A DNA stretch of 64,000 nt from Phaeobacter inhibens DSM 16374 (lineage in GTDB: Bacteria > Pseudomonadota > Alphaproteobacteria > Rhodobacterales > Rhodobacteraceae). The position numbers and the translations under genes are program-made. Each line of letters opens with the position of its first letter. The first letter of the stretch is position 1. The stretch is from the NCBI RefSeq assembly GCF_000473105.1, contig NZ_KI421498.1:186001-250000 (forward strand), in the 5' to 3' direction. Shown piece by piece: positions 44,720 through 53,637 of the stretch. The notes below the pieces were generated by a model that worked only from the letters and a program-made list of their open reading frames with translations, had not been told where the DNA came from and did not search any database.

Positions 44720-45243
44720 GATCAGCATTCTTGCCCGCGAAACGGGGCCGGTTCGCAAGTCAATCTAGTTGCCGGGAGTGCTGTGTCGAGGGCTAGGGGG
44801 AGGTCTGCCGGACTGGTGCGATTGCCGCGGGGCAATCTTGAGAGCTTTGATGAAGTTATTTGCTTTCGGGTTCGATCGCAGAAGAGGCGGCGTGTGGTAC
44901 ATAGCCCCGTGAGGCCTGAGCTTAGGCGTTTGAATTGTTGCAGACGCTGACATTCTTCCCATACGGGTGGGCGTTCCTGGCAGCGTTTTGATTGTTCATC
45001 CCGATGCTGCTTGACCCAAGCTTTGACCGCTGAATGAAGCCTTTTGAAATCGTGCAGTTCCGTGAACTCAGCAATGACCTTCTTTGCCATGAACCGTGCG
45101 GTTTCGTCCTTAGGAGATTGCCACGTCCTTGGCGGAACAGGTATGATGTCGAAGGAAGCTAATTGACCTTTTCTAAGCGGCGGCAAAGGGGTTGTCTCAA
45201 CATCCTTGCCCGTCACCAATTTAGTCCAATGCCTCTGAGGCGG
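44720..45243 (-). CDS. Hypothetical protein or gene remnant, unrecognised
   Basis: An open frame of about 170 codons without a good start: a TTG at 45219 is the first candidate and a stop lies at 45244. The first 90 residues look protein-like (GQLASFDIIPVPPRTWQSPK, then FTELHDFKRLHSAVKAWVKQ), while the last 60 look like random translation. I do not recognise the family. It lies in a decayed patch beside a broken hipA and a transposase remnant, so a fragment of a lost mobile-region gene is the likeliest explanation. Confidence 0.3.
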
Positions 45244-45379
45244 TCAGGGGTTATCATGTCGGTCGCAGATTTTTGCAAGCCCCGTTGTCGTTACCCAAAT
45301 TCCTTCGAAAGCCTGGTAACGGGCTTATCCCAAACCGCACAATTTAACTCTTCTCGTGATACTTTGCGTGTGTTCAATG

Positions 45380-46195
45380 TCAGTCTTTCGCGTCATTTGT
45401 GCTGGTCTTTTCGTTTAGTCTACTCGCGATCCTTCGGGCGTTACTTTCAATCAGCCCCGCAACATGTTCGACCATGCCACGTTCGGCACCAGGCTGAGCG
45501 CACACGGCCTCCACGCGCTTCGCCACCATTGCATCGACGGGTTCCTGCACGCGCGGTCGGATGCCACGCGGGCTGAACCCTGCTGCATCGGCGATCCGTT
45601 CCCAATACAGCCGTGCCATGTCAGCGGGCTTGCGTTTGCGCCTTCCCAGTTTCTGAGCGTGGTATTGGTTTACGTGGTCACAGTGCAGGACAATCGATAC
45701 GTCATAGAGTGGTGCCAACCTTGGCCCGCCACTGAGCAGCATCGAATAGTCCTTTGCATGTGCATCGGTATTGGCGACAAGGATGTTGAAGATTACCTGA
45801 TCTTGCAGTGTTGGGGCATCTTGTGCGGGCAGATGCTGCGCAGTCGTAAGAAGTTGGTTCAGGTTCAAACCTGCCACGGTGCCTTGCTCATACTTCTGGC
45901 TGGGGAAAATACCATTGGCTTGTGCGAAATCCTCTTGATGAAGGCGTCGTAGTGACCCGTCCCTACGTGTCGTCCGATCATACCGTGCAACGGCAAGTAC
46001 GGTCCCGTTTCTAACATCCACGATGCCAGGAAGGTTTGGATTGTCGGGCTTGATGATTGTGGTCGATGGCGGACCCGACATTGGGGTGGCAAGCTGATCA
46101 GCCTTCTCTGGCAATCCCAACCTAGGCGCACCTGCGGCATCCAACACTGCAAGTGCAGTCTTCTTCTGCCCCCCAGAAAGGGACCGCCTGGCGAT
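45380..46195 (-). pseudogene. Truncated HipA-like kinase toxin
   Basis: The frame carries the HipA kinase core: SLSGGQKKTALAV (the SLAGAQ-K nucleotide loop), TTIIKPDNPNLPG, LAVARYDR, LHQEDFAQANG, the catalytic NTDAHAKDYSMLL and RLAPLYDVS, and an intact-looking C-terminal helical part. The N-terminal domain of about 130 residues is missing: upstream of about 46190 the sequence becomes transposase in the opposite direction. About 20 residues also seem to be lost between NLPGIVD and VRNGTVLAVARYDR. No hipB antitoxin gene is present. This is a broken remnant of a type II toxin-antitoxin locus, probably cut by an insertion sequence. Confidence 0.75.
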
Positions 46196-46353
46196 ACGAT
46201 TACAACAAGGTTGGTCCCCACTCATCACTGGAAAACCAAACACCTGCTGAAGCGCGTCGAGTGCCTGAGCAATTTGAGAGCTCCGCGCACGACGCGCTTG
46301 CCCAACACGAAGACGACGAATATGAAAAACACACCCACAAACTCTCGTTATGA
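46186..46353 (+). mobile_element. 3' remnant of an IS3-family transposase
   Basis: The frame reads AWRYDYNKVGPHSSLENQTPAEARR and ends at a stop at 46351-46353. This is the C-terminal integrase-core signature (D-Y-N-x-x-x-P-H-S-S-L) of IS3-type transposases. Only the last 55 or so codons remain, joined to the 5' side of the hipA remnant. The G-rich stretch just downstream (46362-46380) may be what is left of the IS end. No matching left end is visible. Confidence 0.75.
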
Positions 46354-46814
46354 ATGAGGGAGCCTTGGGGGGGGCGGGTCACATGGTCTGTGGGGCAACG
46401 TCGCCAATTTTCTGGCAATATGGAAAGAGGTAGCTCACGTCAGAGAGGCCCAATTCTCCTACCTCTGTCTGAAACGCGCTGCCTCTTGCTGAAAGCCGGT
46501 CCTCTTGAACCTTCCTCAAGATTTGTTGACGCATCTACAGATCAAGGTCGCAGCGTTTCTTCTCTGATCCCCAAACATGAGAGGTGCCGGTGGACATCCT
46601 CAATTGCGTACTTCCCACGGCGGCTCGTGCCTGCTTCGGGACTGTTAGCACAACATAGTATTCCTGGCCTCGGCGGCTCACTCTGGTGGCGTGCCAATTC
46701 AACATCGCACCTCTCGAATAATGTCGCCTGTAGTGTCAGGCATAATGTCAGTCCTAGTCCCTTCAGAGACTTTCTGACTATATTATCAAGGAATATAAGG
46801 TCCATATGGACATG
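46354..46814. other. Intergenic stretch between the IS remnant and tRNA-Cys
   Basis: About 460 bp in which I find no convincing gene. Open frames here lack ribosome-binding sites and protein-like sequence. It is probably decayed island DNA next to the tRNA. Confidence 0.4.
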
Positions 46815-46888
46815 TGGAGGCGAGTACCGGAATCGAACCGGTGTACACGGATTTGCAATCCGCTGCGTCACCACTCCGCCAACTCGCC
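46815..46888 (-). tRNA. tRNA-Cys (GCA)
   Basis: On the - strand the acceptor stem is GGCGAGT / ACTCGCC (46882-46888 and 46819-46825 on the + strand). The anticodon loop is TTGCAAA with anticodon GCA, the T-arm is ACCGGTTCGATTCCGGT, the discriminator is U and CCA is encoded (46815-46817). The total is 74 nt including CCA. The decayed hipA/IS patch lies immediately downstream of it, as often seen for tRNA-associated islands. Confidence 0.95.
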
Positions 46889-47145
46889 TTACCGGTGGTG
46901 TGAGGCGTGATTAATCACATGCGGGGAGGCGGTGCAAGGGGAGCTGTGCAGAACCGGGCGGAAAAATTGAAAAATTCTGTCATGGCGCTGTCTTGTACTT
47001 AAGGGCGCGCTGACCCGGGTGTCGGGGTGATGGAGACAGATGCCTGTGCCGGTGGCATGTGGCAGGAGAAAAATCCACCCTGGAATGATCATCGCGATGA
47101 TGCATGGCTGCAGGCAGAGTGCAGGAGAGCCCCGCCGCAACCAGA

Positions 47146-47895
47146 TCAAGTCCGCATGATGCCAGGGCCGGAAAGGGCCGTGTTGAGGGCGTTTGCAATC
47201 AGCTGTGGCACCTGCGGGAGCGCGCCGAGAACCGGCAGCGTATCACCACCAAAGCTTGCATCGGCCAGCGCATCGGGGATGTCGTCGCGCACATGTTCGC
47301 CCGCTTGCGCAAAAAACGGCAGGCAGAGGCTGGGCTGCGCTGGGGTGGTGTCCTCAAAAACTCGGGCGGTCTCTGCGATGCGTGGGTCTTCCTCGACATA
47401 GCCGGTGGCCAGCGTGGTGCCGGGAAGGCGGTCGCGCATCGCAGCTGCAAAGGTCTCTGCCGCTTCTGCGGCCTTGGGACCACGGGCTGACCCATGTGCC
47501 GCGAGCAGAATGTGGGTTTGGGAGAGGGACCAACCGCGTGCGGCACAGGCAAGGGCGAGCGCGTCGCAGGCCAAGTCTGGCAGGCTTGGATCCAGCCCAA
47601 AAGGGGGGAGAAGATGAACGTTATGGCCTTGCAGGCGTCGCGGCAGCACCGAACTGGTAAACCAGCCATTTGCCATGAAGAACGGGTAGATCAGCGCCCC
47701 CTCCGGGGTCACCTGCTCCAGCCGGTCGGACATGGCAAGGGTGGCCGAACGGATATCCCACTCTGGCATCAGTGATGCGACCGCATCTGCAAGCTCCGCC
47801 AGTGCGCGTTCCTGCGGGGCGGGATCGGATGGTTGTCCGTGCGCAGTGATGATCGCGGTGGGCCGGTGCGTCGGCATTGCGTGGAGAGAGGTCAT
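47146..47895 (-). CDS. CbiX/sirohydrochlorin chelatase-like protein
   Basis: A 249-residue protein of the CbiX/ferrochelatase-like fold. Two half motifs are seen: TAHGQPSDPAPQE near residue 18 and LLAAHGSARGPKAAE near residue 130, each with the His of the metal-insertion site. LCLPFFAQAGEHVRDDIP near 190 resembles the second-half ligand region. CbiX inserts cobalt into sirohydrochlorin for cobalamin synthesis. Other members have unproven metal-chelatase roles, and no cobalamin genes are nearby. It lies downstream of the sensor kinase operon on the same strand, across 186 bp containing NarL-like heptamers. Confidence 0.78.
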   Translation of the reverse strand: MTSLHAMPTHRPTAIITAHGQPSDPAPQERALAELADAVASLMPEWDIRSATLAMSDRLEQVTPEGALIYPFFMANGWFTSSVLPRRLQGHNVHLLPPFGLDPSLPDLACDALALACAARGWSLSQTHILLAAHGSARGPKAAEAAETFAAAMRDRLPGTTLATGYVEEDPRIAETARVFEDTTPAQPSLCLPFFAQAGEHVRDDIPDALADASFGGDTLPVLGALPQVPQLIANALNTALSGPGIMRT

Positions 47896-47937
47896 CTGGC
47901 GTGGGTTTCCGGCTGTGTGATGATCTTGGCGGCGGGA

Positions 47938-47962
47938 TAGGTATCGCAGATAGGTAGGTATC
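47938..47962. promoter_or_regulatory. Pair of NarL-like heptamers upstream of the cbiX-like gene
   Basis: ATAGGTA occurs twice (47938-47944 and 47951-47957), the reverse complement of TACCTAT, which fits the TACYNMT heptamer bound by NarL/FixJ-type regulators. It lies about 45 bp upstream of the cbiX-like start. The LuxR-type response regulator encoded at 51620 is a candidate binder. Evidence is pattern only. Confidence 0.35.
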
Positions 47963-48081
47963 TATAAATTTGCTACGTTTGGCCAGCACGGCCGGATCAC
48001 TTTTGCGGCGGTCAGGCGCGTCACCCCGTTGTCTTTGTCAGCGCGGCTGCTGGCTTCAGGCGGAGGTGCGCAGGTTGGGCG

Positions 48082-50352
48082 TCAGACTTGCGGGGACCGA
48101 AGGCCGTTAAGAAAGCTGCGCAGTTGCTCTGTGTTGATAGGCTTTGCAAACAGCTGGGCATCCAGTTTCTGTGCCAGCCTGGTGATGTCCGGGTTGGGGC
48201 TGGAGGAAATGAGGCAAGCGGGCAGTGGTCCAAAATCGCGACGCAGATCCTCAATGACTTTGGCGCCGCATTGATTTGACCCCAATTGCAGGTCAATCAG
48301 CAGAACATCCGGGGTGACTTCAATTTCGGCGAGCAAGGTCCGGGCCTCATCCTCGCTGGCACAGGGCAGCACGTCGATACCCCATTGTTCCATGGTGAGG
48401 CTCAGCGCCTGGCGCAGGTCCGCATCGGCAACGATCAACAACGCGATCAATTGGGGCAGCTGCGTGGGGGCAGGGTAAGGGGCATCTGTCCTGAGGCGGG
48501 ACACCTCCCCGATTGGCGGGCTGGCGGCGTCGCGGGGCAGATCGATGGCGAAGACCGTTCCACGGCCAACTTCAGATCTGAGTGTCAGGGGATGGCCAAG
48601 CAGCGCACAGGCACGTTCTACGATGGCCAGCCCCAGCCCCATGCCGTCTGCAGCACTTGCTGTGGCATTGAGGCGCTGGAATTCCGCGAAAATTCGGTTG
48701 CGGTCTTCGTCTGCAATGCCGGGGCCTGTGTCCCAGACCTCGACCCGGACGGAGGCCCGACGGGGCCGTATGCCGATCAGTACACCACCTTGATCGGTAT
48801 AGCGCAGCGCGTTGGAGATCAGGTTCTGCATGATACGCCTCAGATAGGTCACATCACTCAGCACGCGCGTGCGACTGGGCCTGAGGCGCAAGATCAGCCC
48901 CTTGGCATCGGCCATTGGGCGCATCTCGTCCTGCAGCTGACCCAACAGGTCATCCAGATCTACTGAGGTCACATGGACCTCTGCGCGACCGGAATCCAGC
49001 CGTGAGATATCAAGGAGGGCGGAGACCAGTGTTTCCACACTGTCCAGCGCATTGGCTGCCTTATGCAGCGTGTTCTGAGGCGAAGCGTCAGGCAATTCGC
49101 TTTTCAGAGCCGCAACAAAGAGTTTTGCGGCAGACAAGGGTTGTAGCAGATCATGGGATGCGGCAGCGACAAAGCGGGATTTGGACGCATTGGCCCGTTC
49201 AGCGGCTTGTAGCGCGTCTTCCAGCTCCAGCGTGCGCTCCAGCACACGTTGCTCCAATGTGTCGCGCGCTTCGCTCATGGCGCGGGCCGCCTGCCGTTCA
49301 GCTGTGACATCGGTGAAGCTGATCACAAAGCCCCCATCGGGCATATCCTGCATAAACACGGTCAGAACCCGCGTCGCGCCCTGCTGAATATCGAAAGAGA
49401 GCGGAGCGCGCGCGTGCTGATCAGCGGTGGTCTGTTCGGAAGCTGAGCCGACCGCCAATTCGGTGCGCGGGCGGGCCCAGTCTGTGACCTGATCGGCGAT
49501 ATCCACCTGCGCAAAGGTGAACGTCTCGCGCAGCCGCTCAAAAATACTCTCAAACCGGCTGCCGATGCGAAACCTCCCGATTGGGATCGACAGAAGATCC
49601 CCCATCAGCCGGTTCCACCCGACCAGCTGGGCCTGCTGATCGAAGATGCAGACTCCTTGATTCAGGTGTTCCAATGTGGCGCGGATCAGCCGCGCCTGAT
49701 CGTCCAGAATGCGTTCACGCTCCTGATGCTGAAGCCGCATGATATCGGTGACATCGGTCTGCAGAATGACCGTGCCGCCATCCGGCGTCCGGTGCTCACT
49801 CACCTGCACCCATCGACTGCCGGTCATGCGGACGTTGAACATGACGCTGCGATCCTGATGACGGGCCAGTCGGCGCGCAGCCCAAGTGGCGGGGGGCGTG
49901 CCCGCCGGGAGTGAAAGGGACGTGCTCGAACTGACCAGCTGCACATAACTGTCAAACCTCAGCCCCGGTCGCAGATCAGCGCGAATGTCTGGCATGTGCA
50001 TTCCAAAGCGGCTGTTGCACATCACCAGCACATCCTGCGCATTGAAGAGGGCGAAACCTTCCTGCACGGTTTCAATGGCATTGGCGAGATTTGCGCGCGC
50101 GGCTTCGGTCTCGCGATTGGCCTCGGCAAGCTTGGCATTCGAGAGATTGAGCAGATCCAGCGTGCGCTCCAGATCGCGGGTGCGGATGCGGATTTCCTCT
50201 TCCAGCAACACGGCGCGTTCGAACTGCGCATAGGCTAGGCCTGAGGCATCCGTATCCTGTTCCACCCTGCGCATCAGGGTGGCAGTGATTTTCAGCAACT
50301 TTTCATTCTGCCGTTCCAGCGAATCGCGCGGATCAATCAGGCCCGCGGTCAT
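48082..50352 (-). CDS. PAS-containing hybrid histidine kinase (NahK-like)
   Basis: A cytoplasmic 756-residue kinase with no membrane helix. An N-terminal coiled-coil (about 10-95) leads into two PAS domains (about 90-200 and 220-350), a second coiled-coil (355-390), the dimerisation domain with phospho-acceptor His400 in FVAAASHDLLQPLSAAKLF, an ATPase domain (NLISNALRYTDQGG, DGMGLGLAIVERA) and a C-terminal receiver domain (DVLLIDLQLG with the phospho-accepting Asp). The first acidic residues of the receiver are VADAD rather than the usual DDD. The ATG at 50352 overlaps the FIST gene stop. The same arrangement is known for NahK and its NO-sensing partner NosP; function here is inferred. Confidence 0.88.
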   Translation of the reverse strand: MTAGLIDPRDSLERQNEKLLKITATLMRRVEQDTDASGLAYAQFERAVLLEEEIRIRTRDLERTLDLLNLSNAKLAEANRETEAARANLANAIETVQEGFALFNAQDVLVMCNSRFGMHMPDIRADLRPGLRFDSYVQLVSSSTSLSLPAGTPPATWAARRLARHQDRSVMFNVRMTGSRWVQVSEHRTPDGGTVILQTDVTDIMRLQHQERERILDDQARLIRATLEHLNQGVCIFDQQAQLVGWNRLMGDLLSIPIGRFRIGSRFESIFERLRETFTFAQVDIADQVTDWARPRTELAVGSASEQTTADQHARAPLSFDIQQGATRVLTVFMQDMPDGGFVISFTDVTAERQAARAMSEARDTLEQRVLERTLELEDALQAAERANASKSRFVAAASHDLLQPLSAAKLFVAALKSELPDASPQNTLHKAANALDSVETLVSALLDISRLDSGRAEVHVTSVDLDDLLGQLQDEMRPMADAKGLILRLRPSRTRVLSDVTYLRRIMQNLISNALRYTDQGGVLIGIRPRRASVRVEVWDTGPGIADEDRNRIFAEFQRLNATASAADGMGLGLAIVERACALLGHPLTLRSEVGRGTVFAIDLPRDAASPPIGEVSRLRTDAPYPAPTQLPQLIALLIVADADLRQALSLTMEQWGIDVLPCASEDEARTLLAEIEVTPDVLLIDLQLGSNQCGAKVIEDLRRDFGPLPACLISSSPNPDITRLAQKLDAQLFAKPINTEQLRSFLNGLRSPQV

Positions 50353-51602
50353 GACTGGACCGCAGCGTCGTCTGTTTCGGGCGGGTAGATGGCGACACCG
50401 GTCAGGGTCTGGTTCACATGGATGGAGTTCACCTGCTCGCCGTAGGTGCAAAATCCCACTGCGCGGTGTTTGGCCAACAGCGCGGATATCTGCGGGGTGA
50501 GCTGTTTCTGCTGGGCTTCCATCCGTCGCAGAAGGCAATCGCAGGCCAGAATCACATCCGGTGTCCGGGTTTCTCCCAGTGAAGACAGCGCACGGTCGAG
50601 ATGATCCACCATGTCGAGAGGCTCTGCCAACGTCAGCACGACCCCTTCGTCGATGGCTGAGAAGAACACAAGATCGCCAGTGTCTGCGACCTGCTGGATG
50701 GCGCGGACATGATGCTGGCCCCCAATGCGCACCACCAGGGGATGGGCGGCAAAGGTAAAGGTGGTCAGCTGTTCCGGATCCTTGCCCAGCAGGCGCGCAT
50801 ATTCACGGGCCGCGGGTTCTGCGTTGATCTCATAGACCAATCTGCGGGCAGGATCAGCCCCGGTCACCACCATGCGCTGGGCCGTCGGTACAAGATGATC
50901 GGTGTTGAAGACTTTGATCGGGCAGTTGCTGCGGATCTGCAGCAAGACCGCAGCGTTCTGCCGGGCCTCTCCGTTGCAAAGAACATAGGTCGCGCCAAAA
51001 TCGGTGCTATCCCCGGCGGATCCTCCAAACAGTGGCACCGGGCCAAGCCCTGGCGCTAGATCGGCGGTGAGCGCGTCCTCCTTGACCGACAATCCATCCA
51101 CCAACAGAAAGGCAAATTCGGATCCCCACTGCGGTGTCTCCCGCGCCATGTCATTGCGATTGCGGATAATCTGGTCGATCTGGCTCTGGGCATCATAGGC
51201 GTTCAGATCGTCAATAGGCAGGACACGTGCGCAGAAATGGCTGCGCGGAAGGCCGATAGCGACAATCTCTCCGTCTGTGTAACCGGCTTCGCCGATTTCG
51301 CCTGCGGTGGTGCAGCCAATCACCCGTGCGGGGGCCAGATCACGTGTCGCCGCAGCGCTGAGCGCATGGATGTCGGCCTGCGGAGAAACAAAGAGAATGA
51401 CCAGCTCAAGATCATCCAGCGGCGCCAGCATCTGTGCCAACTTCGCCGGCGCATCGGGCGCGTCGGCCACAGCAAAACCGGTGCGGGTGATGCGACTGGC
51501 CTGGTGTAATGCGGAAGCCATCGCGGGCAGCGTGCGCCCAGCCTCAACCGGCGCGACTGCGGGGGAGCTGGCGTTGGCGCGGGGAGGGGCAGGGCGTGTC
51601 AT
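50349..51602 (-). CDS. FIST-domain sensory protein (NosP-like)
   Basis: A 417-residue cytosolic protein with FIST_N (IGCTTAGEIGEAGYTDGEIVA near 95, FAFLLVDGLSVKEDAL near 160, PLFGGSAGDSTDFG near 190) and FIST_C domains (C-terminal FFSAIDEGVVLTLAEPLDM and RAVGFCTYGEQVNSIHVNQT). FIST proteins are ligand sensors, and NosP members bind heme and nitric oxide and control a co-transcribed kinase. The direct coupling to a PAS hybrid kinase gene (ATGA overlap) supports that role, but heme binding cannot be seen from sequence reading. The first 25 residues are Ala/Pro-rich; an internal ATG near residue 28 is another possible start. Confidence 0.85.
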   Translation of the reverse strand: MTRPAPPRANASSPAVAPVEAGRTLPAMASALHQASRITRTGFAVADAPDAPAKLAQMLAPLDDLELVILFVSPQADIHALSAAATRDLAPARVIGCTTAGEIGEAGYTDGEIVAIGLPRSHFCARVLPIDDLNAYDAQSQIDQIIRNRNDMARETPQWGSEFAFLLVDGLSVKEDALTADLAPGLGPVPLFGGSAGDSTDFGATYVLCNGEARQNAAVLLQIRSNCPIKVFNTDHLVPTAQRMVVTGADPARRLVYEINAEPAAREYARLLGKDPEQLTTFTFAAHPLVVRIGGQHHVRAIQQVADTGDLVFFSAIDEGVVLTLAEPLDMVDHLDRALSSLGETRTPDVILACDCLLRRMEAQQKQLTPQISALLAKHRAVGFCTYGEQVNSIHVNQTLTGVAIYPPETDDAAVQS

Positions 51603-51619
51603 GGCGGATGGTAGGCAGG

Positions 51620-52336
51620 TCAGCCAAGATCTTTCAAGACGTTTGCAAAGCTGGTTTCCTTTGCGATCAGAACCGCTTGGGTACGGCTTTGCACGCCGAG
51701 TTTGCGCATGATTGCGGTGACATGGGCCTTGACCGTGGTTTCGGCAATCGACAGGTCATAGGCGATCTGTTTGTTCAGTTTGCCAGCACAAATCAGTTGC
51801 AAGATGCGCGCCTGCTGATTGGTCAGTGTCGCCAGTCGTCCGGTCGCGTCCTGCGTTTCGCTGTCGCGGGGTAGCAGCACGTAGCCGGGCGGGACAAAGG
51901 GCGTGCCCCTTGCGATCGCGTCAAATGCGCTGATGTAGATCTCGCGCTGACTGTGCTTGGGGACGAAACCTGCGGCGCCGGAGTGGATGGCGGCACTAAT
52001 CACCCGATTGTCCGCCATCGACGAGACGACAAGGATCGGCGCGCTGGTGGCGTTGCGCAACCGGATAAGCCCGTCCAGCCCATGAACATCCGGCAGGTTC
52101 AGATCCAGGACCACCGCATCCGGGGTGGCAGCATCGGCAATCTCGGCTATGGCCTGTTCCAGAGTCGGCGCGGTTGCGATGGTGCTGATCCCGACCGTCG
52201 CGCGCAACGTCATCGCCAGCGCATCGCAGAACAGCGGATGATCCTCGACGATCAGCGCGGTGACAAAGCGGGCCGATTTCGCAGGCTCGGCGTTACCGCT
52301 CTGGGTCGGGGGGCTTGTGGGGGGCGACTGTGTCAT
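51620..52336 (-). CDS. LuxR/NarL-family response regulator
   Basis: A 238-residue two-domain regulator. The receiver domain starts after a Pro/Thr-rich leader (ALIVEDHPLFCDALAMTL near 28, phospho-acceptor Asp in DAVVLDLNLPDVHGLDG near 78, APILVVSSMAD). The C-terminal LuxR helix-turn-helix (LTNQQARILQLICAGKLNKQ, IAETTVKAHVTAIMRKLGV) spans residues about 165-225. It is the first gene of the operon with the FIST sensor and hybrid kinase, and probably receives phosphate from that kinase. ErdR/AgmR-type regulators of acetate or alcohol metabolism have a similar build, so metabolic rather than NO signalling is an alternative. Confidence 0.9.
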   Translation of the reverse strand: MTQSPPTSPPTQSGNAEPAKSARFVTALIVEDHPLFCDALAMTLRATVGISTIATAPTLEQAIAEIADAATPDAVVLDLNLPDVHGLDGLIRLRNATSAPILVVSSMADNRVISAAIHSGAAGFVPKHSQREIYISAFDAIARGTPFVPPGYVLLPRDSETQDATGRLATLTNQQARILQLICAGKLNKQIAYDLSIAETTVKAHVTAIMRKLGVQSRTQAVLIAKETSFANVLKDLG

Positions 52337-52693
52337 CAGGCTCCTGAGATCGGTCGGGCGGTTCGTCCGTGGCGCAGGCCGGGACCGGCGGTGAATTAAG
52401 CGCCGCTTGCGGCAAGAATCATGCTAACAGCAGAGATGCAGACCTACCAATAGGCGAAAGGTCGAAGCCTATGATCAGCGCCTATGATCTGGTTAGAAAA
52501 TGGCCGGCAGCAGACCGATGGCGCGCGCTGGCCTCAAACGTTAGGGCGGCGCGCATCATCAGTCTGCTGGCTTGCAACCAATGTCGCATATCGGAGCGGT
52601 TATGGTTTCGGCTATGCAAATGTCACGCAGGCGGTCCGCTGCCTGCCAAGAAACCGCTCGTCAGCAGATAGCCAGAAGAAGGAAAAAGCGCTT
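52337..52693. other. Divergent intergenic region with a perfect direct repeat
   Basis: About 357 bp between the response regulator (-) and coxG-like (+) genes. GCCTATGATC occurs twice (52467-52476, 52480-52489) with 3 bp between, and TACCAAT/ATAGG-type sequence lies just upstream (52445-52454). These may be binding sites for the response regulator. No gene is seen. Confidence 0.4.
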
Positions 52694-53242
52694 ATGAAAC
52701 TTGCCGATACCCGCACCATAGATGCTCCGCGCGCCGAGGTCTGGCAGGGGCTTCTGGATGCCGAAACCCTGAAGAACGCGGTGCCCGGCTGTCAGGAAAT
52801 GGAAGGTTCCGCCGAGGACGGCTTTACGGCGGTTGTCGTGCAGAAAGTCGGCCCGGTGAGGGCGACATTTCGCGGTACTGTGATGCTCTCTGATCTTGAT
52901 GCGCCAAACAGTCTGACCCTGCGCGGCGAAGGCAAAGGTGGGGCGGCCGGGTTTGCCAAAGGGGATGCCCATGTGACCTTGAGCGACGGCGAAGATGGGC
53001 AAACCCTGCTGACCTATGAAGTGGAGGCCAAGGTCGGTGGCAAGCTGGCGCAGCTTGGCAGCCGTATCATTGATGGCTTTGCCAAGAAAATGGCCGATCA
53101 GTTCTTCGAGCGGTTTCAGGCGGCTGTTGAAGGCGAGGGGGCGGCTGGCGCCGACGTGGAGGCAAACGATGCGGGCGCAGAAACGCCTGCCGAAGGCGAC
53201 GCGCCGCGCAAGGGCTGGATCGGCCGCGTGCTGGGCAGCTGA
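52694..53242 (+). CDS. CoxG-like SRPBCC protein (carbon monoxide dehydrogenase subunit G family)
   Basis: A 182-residue protein. Residues 1-145 match the CoxG/SRPBCC fold (DTRTIDAPRAEVWQGLLDAE, AVPGCQEME, GDAHVTLSDGEDGQTLLTYE, KVGGKLAQLGSRIIDGFAKK). CoxG helps anchor CO dehydrogenase-type molybdoenzymes to the membrane. A Gly/Ala/Glu-rich tail ends with RKGWIGRVLGS, a possible membrane-association segment. No coxMSL genes lie nearby, so it may serve a distant enzyme. The ATG at 52694 follows AGAAGGAAAA. Confidence 0.85.
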   Translation: MKLADTRTIDAPRAEVWQGLLDAETLKNAVPGCQEMEGSAEDGFTAVVVQKVGPVRATFRGTVMLSDLDAPNSLTLRGEGKGGAAGFAKGDAHVTLSDGEDGQTLLTYEVEAKVGGKLAQLGSRIIDGFAKKMADQFFERFQAAVEGEGAAGADVEANDAGAETPAEGDAPRKGWIGRVLGS

Positions 53243-53363
53243 CGAGGCCGCAGATCAGATCTGCGGCAGTGGGTGGTTCCAAGCGAAGCTACGAAATGTG
53301 AGATTTTCACGTCAGATCTGCTTGACGCTCAGAAAGCACCGATTTATAGACCAAATTCCCTGA

Positions 53364-53437
53364 GCGGGTATGGTGAAATGGTATCATAAGAGCCTTCCAA
53401 GCTTAAGGTGCGGGTTCGATTCCCGCTACCCGCTCCA
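53364..53437 (+). tRNA. tRNA-Gly (UCC)
   Basis: The acceptor stem GCGGGTA (53364-53370) pairs with TACCCGC (53427-53433). The anticodon loop is CTTCCAA with anticodon TCC, the T-arm is GCGGGTTCGATTCCCGC, the discriminator is U (53434) and CCA is encoded (53435-53437). Confidence 0.95.
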
Positions 53438-53637
53438 GGACATCCCATATCAGCTGATATCTTGTTGTGTTCGCGTTGTATTTTCACCACGCGACACGGC
53501 TGTTTGATGTTCGGCATGCGGCGCTATGGCCGCGGATGATGACCTCTGTGCGCTTGACCTCAGAGGTTTGCGCAGTCATGAACCTTGGCGATGCGCAGGT
53601 CAGAGTTCCTGCCACACGGAACGTCGAAGGAGCTGAC

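Noticed and set aside
46354-46914. A 186-codon open frame on the + strand across the tRNA-Cys.
   Set aside because: It reads through the tRNA gene antisense, has no ribosome-binding site and no protein-like composition.
47090-47160. A sequence resembling a cobalamin riboswitch B12 box near the 3' end of the cbiX-like gene (+ strand).
   Set aside because: The other conserved blocks of the aptamer are missing and it would be antisense to and downstream of the cbiX-like gene, with no gene to control on the + strand.
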